From contig DFCD01000061.1 of the NCBI GenBank assembly GCA_002366885.1, forward strand, positions 10,146 through 29,350: a stretch of DNA of 19,205 nt. Reading direction: 5' to 3'. Positions 6,729-14,311 of the stretch are shown here, piece by piece. Under the pieces are notes generated by a model that was given only the letters and a program-made list of their open reading frames with translations, had not been told where the DNA came from and did not search any database. The stretch's first letter is position 1. Each line of letters starts with the position of its first letter. The stretch comes from Verrucomicrobia bacterium UBA3063 (GTDB taxonomy: Bacteria; Verrucomicrobiota; Verrucomicrobiia; Methylacidiphilales; Verrucolacustridaceae). A program made the position numbers and the translations under genes.

Positions 6729-8063
6729 TCACCGGAGCGGCGAATCCAGCGCGGAGGCCCTTTTTTTCAGGGTGGCGAGGGTTTCCCCCGCGGATCGGGA
6801 GGCTCCTTTGGAATCCAGGGGCAGGCCGGGGCCGGGAGTAAGGGAGGGAACAAGGGCGCAAAAGTGGTCGTTGATCATGACCCCGAGAAATTCGCCATTG
6901 AGGGAAAGGACGATGTCACCGGCCTCCGGGGCGTACTCGCCCTGAAGCCGGTTGAGGAAGCGGGAATCCATTTCCAGGTACCCGGGGAAGGATGGATCCA
7001 GCTTGAAGGAACACTCGCCGTAACCCTTGCCGGAGGGGGAGATGAGGAGGGCTTTGGGGAAGCGGAACGGGTCGGAGGCGATGCGGTAGGCGAGTTCCGG
7101 ATGTTTTTCGACCAGCGCAAGGGGAACCGGTGCCAGCAGCAAACGGGGATCGGAACCTGAAAGGGATTCCAGATTGGGAAGAGGTTGGGGAAAATTGGAG
7201 GGAGGGGGCAGCGTGAGGGTGCCGGTGAGGGAGTCCCAGGAGCCTTCGGCATCGCCCAAATCAAAGGGTGTTTGGCTAAGCGGAACCAGGGCGGCGGTGC
7301 GGGTACCGTCCGTGAGGAGGATGGCGCGGGATTCGGTCCGCCGGACGCGCTGGCCCTGGGCGGAGGGGCGCTCGGCCATCAGGCGAACCGTGGCGCGACG
7401 GTCTAGATAGCCGGCGTAAAGGGCGTTGGGGGCGACCGGGCGGTATTCGCGGATTTCCTGGGTCATTTGGCCGGACTTTTCGGCCAGCTGGGTGACGCCC
7501 TGGGAGAGCGACTGGTTTTGTTCGATCAGCTTTTTCTTTTCCTCCTCGGCTTGGCGGAGGGTGGCGGTGGTGAGCTTCATCTTTTCCTCGGCGGATTTGG
7601 CCTGGACCTCGGCGACGGTGAGCTGGGAGCGGAGGGCGTCCGCCTCGGTGCGGAGCTTTTCCTTGGCCTGGCGGAGGCTTTCGGTTTCGGCTTTGGCGGC
7701 CTCGAGGGCAGCGCGGGAACGCTCGGTCTCGACCTGCGACTGCTGGGCGAGGCGGGCGGCTTCCTGTTCCGTTTTTTGCAGGCGTTCGGAGAGTTCCGTG
7801 GTGCGGGTGCGGGCCTGGTCAAGCACGGCGGCGCGGGAGCGGGATTCGTCCCGGGTGGTGGCGAGGTCCCGTGCGAGTTTTTCCCGGTTGGCTTTTTCCT
7901 CCTCGAGGCTGAGGCGGAGGGCGGCAACGACATCGTCCTGGGCGGAGGCGGAACGGGCCGCGACCGCGGGCGCGGTGGGCGGTTCCGTCCTGTCCCAGCG
8001 GGAGAGGGCAAGGAGGTTGAGGAGAAGAAAGTCGCAGAGGATGAGGAGAAGGGTTTTGTTCAC
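6729..8063 (-). CDS. MotB/TolR-like membrane-anchored coiled-coil protein (uncharacterised)
   Basis: The 444-aa product has a single N-terminal hydrophobic helix, MNKTLLLILCDFLLLNLLAL, containing Asp11. A very long heptad-rich coiled coil (about 42-205, rich in E, K, R, A, L) follows, then a mixed beta-rich C-terminal domain (about 210-444). The helix with its central Asp-Phe resembles MotB (A-D-F) and the Asp helix of TolR/ExbD, where the Asp carries protons; this comparison is my inference. The N-in, C-out orientation would put the coil in the periplasm. In the C-terminal part, PEAGDIVLSLNGEFLGVM weakly resembles the end of a trypsin-like barrel without its catalytic Ser. Start is GTG at 8063. 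The gene lies 33 bp after a multi-span membrane gene with TolQ/MotA-like ends, matching motA-motB order. No OmpA-like peptidoglycan-binding motif is visible. Confidence 0.75.
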   Translation of the reverse strand: MNKTLLLILCDFLLLNLLALSRWDRTEPPTAPAVAARSASAQDDVVAALRLSLEEEKANREKLARDLATTRDESRSRAAVLDQARTRTTELSERLQKTEQEAARLAQQSQVETERSRAALEAAKAETESLRQAKEKLRTEADALRSQLTVAEVQAKSAEEKMKLTTATLRQAEEEKKKLIEQNQSLSQGVTQLAEKSGQMTQEIREYRPVAPNALYAGYLDRRATVRLMAERPSAQGQRVRRTESRAILLTDGTRTAALVPLSQTPFDLGDAEGSWDSLTGTLTLPPPSNFPQPLPNLESLSGSDPRLLLAPVPLALVEKHPELAYRIASDPFRFPKALLISPSGKGYGECSFKLDPSFPGYLEMDSRFLNRLQGEYAPEAGDIVLSLNGEFLGVMINDHFCALVPSLTPGPGLPLDSKGASRSAGETLATLKKRASALDSPLR

Positions 8064-8096
8064 GTCATCGGGCGGGGTTCAGGCCCGTTTTTCCCG

Positions 8097-9749
8097 TTAG
8101 GTTTTGGCGGGGGGAAGGAGCAACCGCTGTTTGCAGGCGCGGACATGGAAGATTTTGATGACGGCAACGCAGGTGATGCCGAACAGGTTGGAGGAGTAGG
8201 CGGCGAGCAGGCTGGGCTGGATGACGCCCAGAACCTGGAGGACCAGGGCGATGGCAGTACCGCCGATGCCGACGTAGAGGCCGGAATCGAAAAGGTTATC
8301 GTCGTTTTCCAGGAGGCGGAGCTTGAGGGCGGGGTCGCCGGGGCCGGTCTCAATCTGGCGGATGCGACGGACGCAGATCCGGTAGACCGCGATCTGGGTA
8401 GCCAGAAAGAGGATCAGGGCGATGAGGTTGGTCGGTTCCATGGAGAAGCGGGGACTCCCTTCTATTTTAACGGGGGAGCCGGGCAGGGCGAGACTCAATC
8501 GGTAGTTGGGAAGGGGTTTCGGTTGGGTGACGGAAGGTTCCGGCAGCGTGCCGAGCAAAAGAGCCAACAAGATTGCCTGGGCGAAAACGGGTGCGGGACG
8601 CCAGGGGCCCGGGGTTTGCGGGGAGGTGGCGTGCAGGATGCTCCAGAGGGCTTTCACCAAAAACCAGGAGGCGAGGAGAAAAAGCAGCGCACGAAGGAGA
8701 AGAAGGGGTTTTTCCCAAAGAAGCAGCCAGGGCAACAGGGCTGGGGGGACGGAGACCGGGTTGGAGAAGACAGGGCAACGGCGTTGGATGAGGAGCTCGA
8801 GAGAGCCACGACCGGCCGCCAGCGATGAGGAGAGGACGGCCCAGGGGTTCTTGGCCGATTCGGGGAGCCGGGTGAAGCGGTCGGCCGGGCCGGCCCAGAG
8901 GGTGGCCGCCAGGAGGAGGTCGCCTGGTTCGGCGGGGGAGCGGACTTGACCGGCGAGCCAGTCGAGCGTGGCGAGGCTCTCCACCCCGGCAACGAGCTCG
9001 CGCAGGGAGTCGTAGTCGAAACGGCGGGCGAGGGAGAGCAGGCAGAGCAGGGCCGGTTGGAGAGGGCGGAGAGATCTTTCTTCGTTGGCGGCATAGGCGG
9101 AGGTTTTCAGCTCGCTGGCGAGTGCGGGGGAGAAGGCGGCGGTGTCGAGCAGATGGGCGGCGAGGAGAGTGACGGCCTCGAGGGGTTGGCCGCCCGGCTG
9201 GTTGGCAGGAAGCAGAGGGGGAAGAGGCCTGAGATCGAGCGTGTTGAGCAGGGACTGCACTCCCGGGGAAGGATTCGCTTTGAGGGTTTGGCGCAGACGG
9301 ATCCGGACGGGCTCGCGGAGAAGCAGCGTGAGGATGGCGGGTGGCGCGGTGACATTTTTTTCAAAAGCGAGCCCGGAGGTGGCGAGAACCTGTTCGAGGC
9401 GGGGATCCCGGGTGCCCAGCCAGGCGAGATCGCGCCGGGAAGAGAGAATCGCCTGGGCCGAGGCGGTGGTTCCGGATCCTCCGGGAATGTCCATGGATTG
9501 GGCGAGGAGGGCGATGCGCAGTCCCGCTCCGAGGTGTTCCGAATTGAGGAGGGATGCGGCCATTTCCGGTAAAGAGGGGGTTCCCTTGCCGGCGGCCAGC
9601 AGGACTTTTTCCTCCAAGGCGTGAAAACGGACGGGAAGAAGAAGGGCGATGGCCAGTGTGGCGGCGCCGGCGACCGTTAGGGTCAGGGGGGAAGTTTTCA
9701 GGAGTAGAGGCGCGGGATGCGTGGGGCGATCCGGGTGAAGATTTCCCAC
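8097..9749 (-). CDS. Multi-span membrane protein with TolQ/ExbB/MotA-like C-terminus (uncharacterised)
   Basis: The product has an N-terminal hydrophobic helix (LTLTVAGAATLAIALLLPV), then a large helical soluble region of about 300 aa, then four or more hydrophobic helices. The last two, GLYVGIGGTAIALVLQVLGV (about 490-509) and SLLAAYSSNLFGITCVAVIKIF (about 513-534), resemble TolQ/ExbB helices 2 and 3 (TolQ: YIGLFGTVWGIM), including the Thr of GGT near residue 498. This is similarity by eye, not a confirmed homology. Start is uncertain: GTG at 9749 (52-nt overlap with alr, 550 aa) is the nearest ordinary codon ahead of the first helix. A CTG at 9701 would overlap the alr TGA as CTGA and give 534 aa. 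The longer minus-strand open frame beyond 9749 is an alr shadow. The gene precedes the Asp-helix coiled-coil gene by 33 bp. Confidence 0.7.
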   Translation of the reverse strand: MGNLHPDRPTHPAPLLLKTSPLTLTVAGAATLAIALLLPVRFHALEEKVLLAAGKGTPSLPEMAASLLNSEHLGAGLRIALLAQSMDIPGGSGTTASAQAILSSRRDLAWLGTRDPRLEQVLATSGLAFEKNVTAPPAILTLLLREPVRIRLRQTLKANPSPGVQSLLNTLDLRPLPPLLPANQPGGQPLEAVTLLAAHLLDTAAFSPALASELKTSAYAANEERSLRPLQPALLCLLSLARRFDYDSLRELVAGVESLATLDWLAGQVRSPAEPGDLLLAATLWAGPADRFTRLPESAKNPWAVLSSSLAAGRGSLELLIQRRCPVFSNPVSVPPALLPWLLLWEKPLLLLRALLFLLASWFLVKALWSILHATSPQTPGPWRPAPVFAQAILLALLLGTLPEPSVTQPKPLPNYRLSLALPGSPVKIEGSPRFSMEPTNLIALILFLATQIAVYRICVRRIRQIETGPGDPALKLRLLENDDNLFDSGLYVGIGGTAIALVLQVLGVIQPSLLAAYSSNLFGITCVAVIKIFHVRACKQRLLLPPAKT

Positions 9750-10783
9750 GGGATGGTGCCAGCCTCGCGGGCCAGGTCGGAAGCGGTGCGGATTTTTTTG
9801 CCGGAACGACCGATCCAGACGACCTCGTCCCCCCGGCGGGCGCGGGGGAGGCGGGAGACATCCAGCAGGGTCATATCCATGGTGACGCGGCCGAGAATCG
9901 GACAGAGCCGGCCGCGGATGAGGGCGTGGCCCCGGTTGCCGAGAGAAAAGGGAAGGCCGTCGGCGTAGCCGGTTGCCACGACGGCGACCTGCAAATCCCG
10001 CGGGGCACGAAAGGTGGCTCCGTAGCTGACGGTTTCCCCGCGGCCCACCCGGCGGACCAAAAGGATCCGGGATCTCCAGGAGAGCACCGGGCGGAGGGTC
10101 GCGCGACCGCCGGTGCGGGGATCGACGCCGTACAATCCGAGCCCCGGGCGGATGTGGGTCATGGGATTTCGATGGCGGGATAGGCTGGCGGCGGTGTTGG
10201 CGTAATGCCGGCGGCCCGTCATGGGGAGCAGGAAGGATTGCTCTAGCTGGCGGCGGGTAAATTTTGGGTCCGATCCGGCGCAAGCCAGGTGGGTGAAGGT
10301 TCCGGTGAGTTCAAGCCGGGGGTGGCGGGTGAGATACGCGACAAGCCTTTGGAATTCGGCCGGCTTGGCCCCGAGGCGGTTCATGCCGGTATCGAGCTTC
10401 GCCTGGACCAGGGCGGTGGTGCGGGCTTTTTGTGCAGCCTGCGCGAGTTCCCGCGCCTCCTGCAGGGAGGAAAGGGTTACGGTGAGGCGATGAGCGAGGG
10501 CGACGGGAAATTCCGGGGGCAGGGAGGAACCAAGCAGAAGAATCGGTTCGCGGATGCCGGCTTGGCGCAGTTCCGTCCCCTCCGAGGCGAAGGCGACGCC
10601 GAATTCCTCGCAACCGGCCCGGGAGAGGGCGTGGGCCACCGGGACCAAGCCGTGTCCGTAGGCGTTGTCCTTGACGACGGCGAGAATGCGGGTGCCGCGG
10701 GGGGCGGCGGCGCGGAGGATGCGCAGGTTGGAGCGCAGGGCCGAAAAGGAAACCGTGCACCAGGTGCGGAGCGGGGTGGGCAT
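9698..10783 (-). CDS. alr: Alanine racemase
   Basis: This PLP-dependent enzyme interconverts L- and D-alanine, supplying D-Ala for peptidoglycan. The 361-aa length is typical. The PLP lysine is Lys38 in ILAVVKDNAYGHG (the usual sequence has VKANAYGHG, so Ala is replaced by Asp). Other family marks are DTGMNRLG (131-138), THIRPGLGLYG (209-219), the second catalytic base Tyr254 in VSYGATFRAP, and VATGYADG with GRVTMDM in the C-terminal beta barrel. Start is ATG at 10783. The gene is separated from tsaB by 86 bp containing a small inverted repeat, so it may have its own promoter. It overlaps or abuts the downstream membrane-protein gene. Confidence 0.95.
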   Translation of the reverse strand: MPTPLRTWCTVSFSALRSNLRILRAAAPRGTRILAVVKDNAYGHGLVPVAHALSRAGCEEFGVAFASEGTELRQAGIREPILLLGSSLPPEFPVALAHRLTVTLSSLQEARELAQAAQKARTTALVQAKLDTGMNRLGAKPAEFQRLVAYLTRHPRLELTGTFTHLACAGSDPKFTRRQLEQSFLLPMTGRRHYANTAASLSRHRNPMTHIRPGLGLYGVDPRTGGRATLRPVLSWRSRILLVRRVGRGETVSYGATFRAPRDLQVAVVATGYADGLPFSLGNRGHALIRGRLCPILGRVTMDMTLLDVSRLPRARRGDEVVWIGRSGKKIRTASDLAREAGTIPWEIFTRIAPRIPRLYS

Positions 10784-10813
10784 AAGACGATCCTAGAAAA
10801 GACTGCGGACGCG

Positions 10814-10832
10814 CGAAAACTGTTCGTTTTCG
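10814..10832. repeat. Inverted repeat upstream of alr
   Basis: CGAAAAC (10814-10820) and GTTTTCG (10826-10832) form a perfect 7-bp stem with a 5-nt loop. It lies 31 nt ahead of the alr start in the 86-bp gap after tsaB. No T-tract follows on either strand, so it is more likely an operator or leader hairpin than a terminator, or it is chance. The same gap has an A8 tract (10862-10869) next to the tsaB stop; I see no convincing -35/-10 pair. Confidence 0.35.
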
Positions 10833-10869
10833 TTGACGTGGACGTTTACGGGGGCGGAAGCAAAAAAAA

Positions 10870-11451
10870 TCAAGTTGGTTTCAGGGCGGGGCGGAGATGA
10901 ATGGGTTCGAGGGGGAGGCCGGGTTCGAGACCGTGGTCATGCAGGTAGGCGGCGAGGGTCGCGGCGTCGGGGGTGGCGGTCTGGCCGACACCAGGCAATC
11001 CGTCCGGGGTGACGGCCAAACTGCAACGGGAGAGAAGGTGCGGGAGCTCCGCGGCGGGGTGGACCGCGGTGGGGCGTTCCAGTTTTCCGCGGGCGTAAAA
11101 GGTCGCAAAAATGTCGCCCCGGCGGGCGTCCGAAAAAACACCCAAAAGGGTGACCTTGGGAAACTGCCAGGCGAGCGAGCCGGTGCTGCGGATCGGCAGG
11201 ACGGGGCAGTGCCAGACCGCGGCCAATCCTTCCGCCGAGGCGATCGCCGAACGGATGCCGGAAAAGGAGCCGGGCCCCACCCCGACGAGGATCTGATCCG
11301 GCCGGGCAGGGTTGGGGAACCCCTTTTCGAGGGAAGAGATCAGGTTGGCGGCGACGGTTCCGGAAAGTTTTCCGGAGGAAAGGATTTCGCCCTGCCGGCT
11401 GAAGACCCAGGTTGCGGGAGTGGCGGAGGCTTCGAGAATCAGACGGGTCAT
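10870..11451 (-). CDS. tsaB: tRNA threonylcarbamoyladenosine biosynthesis protein TsaB
   Basis: TsaB is the non-catalytic partner of TsaD in the complex that installs t6A at position 37 of ANN-decoding tRNAs. The product is 193 aa and belongs to the ASKHA fold. The clearest mark is GVGPGSFSGIRSAIASAEGLA (57-77), the TsaB signature (usually GPGSFTGLR). The N-terminus MTRLILEASATPATWVF replaces the common IDTS by LEAS, consistent with a family that has lost ATP hydrolysis. The C-terminal half is short and divergent. ATG at 11451 overlaps the tsaE TGA as ATGA, which decides the start over an open frame extending slightly upstream. Its catalytic partner TsaD is not in the window. Confidence 0.9.
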   Translation of the reverse strand: MTRLILEASATPATWVFSRQGEILSSGKLSGTVAANLISSLEKGFPNPARPDQILVGVGPGSFSGIRSAIASAEGLAAVWHCPVLPIRSTGSLAWQFPKVTLLGVFSDARRGDIFATFYARGKLERPTAVHPAAELPHLLSRCSLAVTPDGLPGVGQTATPDAATLAAYLHDHGLEPGLPLEPIHLRPALKPT

Positions 11452-11876
11452 GCGGCGGGGAGCCAACGGATTTGGCGCGTGCCGTCAGGTTGCGGGACGA
11501 TGACGAGGTCCACGACCGTGTCAGGCCATTTTCCGGGAAAGCGGTTGGGCCACTCGACGGCGACGAATCCGGAAGTCACCAGACAACCGGGCCAGCCGAG
11601 GGAGTCCCAGTCGCGCGCCTGTTCCAAGCGGTAGAGGTCCCAGTGGTCAAGGGGCAACCGGCCGCCGCGAAGCGGTTGGCAGAGGGTAAAAGTGGGACTG
11701 GGGACCTGTCCAGGGATGCCAAGGGCGGCGGCGAGCCCGCGGACCCATTCCGATTTTCCCGCCCCGAGCGGGCCATGCAGGCGGATAATGGTGCCGGGCT
11801 TGAGACGGGAAAGGGAGTGGGCGGCATGGGCGCGGGTGGCCTCCGTGTCCCTGCAGATTTCAGCGGAGATGGTCAT
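11448..11876 (-). CDS. tsaE: tRNA threonylcarbamoyladenosine biosynthesis ATPase TsaE
   Basis: TsaE is the P-loop ATPase that drives turnover of the TsaB-TsaD complex in t6A synthesis. The product is 142 aa, close to the usual ~150. Walker A is GPLGAGKS (35-42). SPTFTL (60-65) is the family switch I motif. DHWDLYRL (77-84) is the conserved H-x-D-x-Y-R-like block; here the order is D-H-W-D-L-Y-R. VEWPNRF (107-113) matches the conserved E-W-P. Start is ATG at 11876, 17 nt inside the end of thiL. The open frame extends upstream but only as a shadow of thiL. The TGA overlaps the tsaB start by 4 nt, so the two partners are translationally coupled. Confidence 0.93.
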   Translation of the reverse strand: MTISAEICRDTEATRAHAAHSLSRLKPGTIIRLHGPLGAGKSEWVRGLAAALGIPGQVPSPTFTLCQPLRGGRLPLDHWDLYRLEQARDWDSLGWPGCLVTSGFVAVEWPNRFPGKWPDTVVDLVIVPQPDGTRQIRWLPAA

Positions 11877-12750
11877 AGCCTTGGAGGGCAAGTCCGCCGG
11901 TTTGAAAACCGGAACCGCTGGGAAGACAGACGCCGATCTCGGTGAGACGGGTGGTGAACGGCCAGGTTTTCCGTAGCCGGGCGGCCTTGTTCCTGGGAAC
12001 AGTGAAGAGGAGTTCGTAATCCTCGCCGCGGGAAAGGGCCTGCCGGGCGTCCGTACCCGGGGCGAGGGGAAGTTTTTGAGGGTGGAGGCGGAAGCCGACG
12101 CGGGACATGCGGGCAAGCCGCGGGAGATCGGCACCCAGCCCGTCGCTGAGATCCATCATGGCGGAGGGGAAATTTTTCCTGGCCAGCCATTGGCCCTCCT
12201 TGAGGCGTGGGCTGAAGGTGAGATGCCGGAGGGGCCAGGAACCGCCCAGCTTGCCGGTCACAAAAATAAGATGGCCCGGGTGGGCGCCGCTGCGATGGGG
12301 GGATTGGCCGCGCGGAACGGTGCCGAGGAGTGAGACGGACAAAAGGAGTTGCTGGGTGCGGACGGTTTCCCCCCCCACGATGGAGATGTTCCAGCGGCGG
12401 GCGGCCCGGGCCAGTCCATGATAAACGGCCTGCAGGCGGGTCGCGGATTTTTTTCCGGGACATCCGGCGGTGATCAGGGCGGCGCGGGGGGTGGCACCGG
12501 CGGCGGCGAGGTCACTCAGGGGGCGGGCGATGGCTTTTCGCCCGACGAGCGGGGCCGGGGTGGAGCCGAGAAAGTGGACGCCTTCGACGACCGCATCGGT
12601 TTTCAGGACGAGATCCATTTTTCCCGAGGGAGGGGCGAGCACGGCGCAATCGTGGCCGGGACCGTGGCGGAGTCCCGCCAATCTGGGGGAGCGCAGCGCG
12701 CGCGTCCATTGGGCGATCCAGAAATCCTCGCGGGAGCGGCGCGGCCTCAT
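11860..12750 (-). CDS. thiL: Thiamine-monophosphate kinase
   Basis: ThiL phosphorylates thiamine monophosphate to thiamine diphosphate using ATP, the last step of the pathway. The product is 296 aa; family lengths are about 300-340. Conserved blocks in order are GHDCAVL (32-38), KTDAVVEGVHF (50-60), RKAIARPLSDLAAAGATPRAA (71-91), SIVGGETVR (123-131), MMDLSDGLGADL (198-209) and SRGEDYELLFTVP (240-252). The first block usually reads GDDxAV: the first Asp, a probable metal ligand, is His here, while the later Asp clusters are intact. ATG at 12750 overlaps the upstream protease TGA as ATGA and fixes the start; the long frame beyond is a shadow. No other thi gene or TPP riboswitch is seen. It is followed by tsaE with a 17-nt overlap. 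Confidence 0.93.
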   Translation of the reverse strand: MRPRRSREDFWIAQWTRALRSPRLAGLRHGPGHDCAVLAPPSGKMDLVLKTDAVVEGVHFLGSTPAPLVGRKAIARPLSDLAAAGATPRAALITAGCPGKKSATRLQAVYHGLARAARRWNISIVGGETVRTQQLLLSVSLLGTVPRGQSPHRSGAHPGHLIFVTGKLGGSWPLRHLTFSPRLKEGQWLARKNFPSAMMDLSDGLGADLPRLARMSRVGFRLHPQKLPLAPGTDARQALSRGEDYELLFTVPRNKAARLRKTWPFTTRLTEIGVCLPSGSGFQTGGLALQGYDHLR

Positions 12751-13517
12751 GCGGTGGCGGCCCGGCCGAGCAAAAGAAGGATGCAGGTGTTTGCGTTGAA
12801 GAAAGCATGAACAAGGATGGAAGGCACCAAGCTGCCGCTGGTCCGATAGATCCCGGCCAGCAGGGCGCCAAAGACGGTGAGTGGGATCAGGGTGGGTCCG
12901 TGAAGGTGGACGGCGCCGAAAGCAAGGGCGGAGAGCCATTGGGCCTGGTGGACCGGCAGGCGGCCGGCCAGCCAGGGAAAAAGGGTGCCGCGGAAAAAAA
13001 CCTCCTCCCAGACGGGGGCGAGGACCAGGGCGTAGGCGAGGAACGGCAACATTTGGCCAAGTTCCCTGGCCTCGAGAAATTTCAAAAGGGCGGGTTGGGG
13101 TTCCAGGGGGAGGCGGAGGGCCAGGTAGAGGCTCGAGCTCAGGAGGAGGAGAAAGAGGACCGGCCAGAGGAGAATGAGAAGGTTTCGCAGACTTTGTCCA
13201 AGGTCCTTGGCGGGATTTCTGTCCTGCAGCCCCCAAAACTTTCCGGGCCGCAAGCCGGAGAAGGAAGTGAGCAGGAGTCCGGCGGCCAAGCCTGCTCCGG
13301 GAAGTAGGGCGGGGGCGATCCAGGCGGCGCTCCCCAGAAGAGAAAGTGCCATCACCATGGGCCAGGGACCGAAGGACAGGGTGACCGTCAGGGCTGGAGG
13401 TTGGAGCCAGGTGAGCAGGCGTCGCCATCCCCCGGAAAGGAGAAAACAAAGGGCACCGCCGAAAACGAGGGTGAGGTAGCAGAGGAACCAGAAGGAAAAA
13501 TTCAAGGGAGGGAACAT
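12747..13517 (-). CDS. CPBP/CAAX-type intramembrane metalloprotease
   Basis: The 256-aa polytopic membrane protein belongs to the CPBP (CAAX protease and bacteriocin-processing, Abi/Rce1-like) family. About seven hydrophobic helices are visible. The catalytic motifs are in the C-terminal half: EEVFFRG (171-177; the two Glu and Arg of EExxxR), FGAVHLHG (200-207; His204) and VHAFFNANT (236-244; His237 and Asn241). All expected residues are present, so it should be active. The substrate is unknown, since bacterial members process diverse peptides. Start is ATG at 13517 with a weak AGGG 7-8 nt upstream. It is coupled to thiL by an ATGA overlap and separated from the DICT-like gene by 57 bp. Confidence 0.9.
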   Translation of the reverse strand: MFPPLNFSFWFLCYLTLVFGGALCFLLSGGWRRLLTWLQPPALTVTLSFGPWPMVMALSLLGSAAWIAPALLPGAGLAAGLLLTSFSGLRPGKFWGLQDRNPAKDLGQSLRNLLILLWPVLFLLLLSSSLYLALRLPLEPQPALLKFLEARELGQMLPFLAYALVLAPVWEEVFFRGTLFPWLAGRLPVHQAQWLSALAFGAVHLHGPTLIPLTVFGALLAGIYRTSGSLVPSILVHAFFNANTCILLLLGRAATA

Positions 13518-13574
13518 GACAGCACCCTAGCAACGGGTGTGAAGCGAGGGGAGAGGGAAGTCGGGGGGGCCCCG

Positions 13575-14243
13575 TCAGGCTGGCGTGAGCAGAGCGTCGA
13601 TGTCGGCGAGCGCGTCCTGATCGGGCATCCAAGGGCCGAAGTTGCGTTCAAAGTGGGCCACGACACCGTCCACGCCGGCGGCCAGCAGGCTAAAGCGGCG
13701 GCGGATGGAACGGACCAGAAAGGGATTGAAGCTGTAAAAACCGGAAAAGATTTTGCGGGAGAAATGGGGGGATTCGTTGGCCTGCTTGCAGAACAGGACG
13801 GCGTGGACCTCGGCGCTTTCAAAGAGGACGACCCAGTAGCGGGTAAGAAGAGGATGGAAGATGGGGATGAAGTCAATCGCGGGGGTGCGGCCGGGGGGTT
13901 CGCCTTCGGCCCAGACGCGAACGGCGTCGATTTCTCCGGCGATCTGCAGATAACGGTCCCGTTGGGGGGTGAAGTTCTCGATCCTTTGGAAGGTGGCGAT
14001 GAGCTCGCCGCAGCCGGTGTCGTGGGCCAGGTCCTCGATGGCGTGGCTGGCGGCGAGCATGGCATCGTGGTTGAACAGGTGGGTGACGTCGGCAACCGGG
14101 AGGACTGCGATTTCCGAATGGTTTTCGGCGCGGGCTTTGGGAGAAGCGGGGACCGTCCGGGTTTTTTTTATTTTGAGGTAGGGGCGAAGGCGGGAACGGA
14201 AGAGCTTTTCCGACCTTTTTTCCCCTGGAGTCCGGCAAATCAT
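13575..14243 (-). CDS. DICT-like sensory domain protein
   Basis: The 222-aa soluble protein has a single globular domain (about 52-205) that I match from memory to the DICT sensory domain. That domain is named for its occurrence with diguanylate cyclases and two-component systems, and a light-related role has been suggested. Supporting text includes HAIEDLAHDTGCGELIATFQ, RIENFTPQRDRYLQIAGEID, VRVWAEGEPP, TRYWVVLFESAEVHAVLFC and SGFYSFNPFLVRSIRRRFSLL. The basic first ~45 residues show no domain. No output domain (GGDEF, kinase) is attached, so it would work through a partner. Start is ATG at 14243; no clear Shine-Dalgarno is visible. It follows the carotenoid desaturase by 68 bp in the same direction, which fits a light or pigment role. 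Confidence 0.65.
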   Translation of the reverse strand: MICRTPGEKRSEKLFRSRLRPYLKIKKTRTVPASPKARAENHSEIAVLPVADVTHLFNHDAMLAASHAIEDLAHDTGCGELIATFQRIENFTPQRDRYLQIAGEIDAVRVWAEGEPPGRTPAIDFIPIFHPLLTRYWVVLFESAEVHAVLFCKQANESPHFSRKIFSGFYSFNPFLVRSIRRRFSLLAAGVDGVVAHFERNFGPWMPDQDALADIDALLTPA

Positions 14244-14311
14244 ATCAGCGATGCCGAGGTTGCCACGCCAGGGCTTGCGTGCAAAGGGGGAACCGCAGGT
14301 ATCAGGCAGGC

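Noticed and set aside
7467..8828. 453-aa plus-strand open frame opposite the coiled-coil and multi-span genes
   Set aside because: Low-complexity Gly/Glu/Leu composition, no signal or motif, antisense to two real genes.
9750..10283. Upstream extension of the multi-span membrane protein frame to 728 aa
   Set aside because: The extension is Pro/Arg/His-rich, lies fully within alr on the same strand and has no domain; it is an alr shadow.
12751..13632. Upstream extension of the thiL frame to 590 aa
   Set aside because: It overlaps the CPBP protease gene with Pro/Arg-rich nonsense; the ATGA start at 12750 matches the normal ThiL N-terminus.
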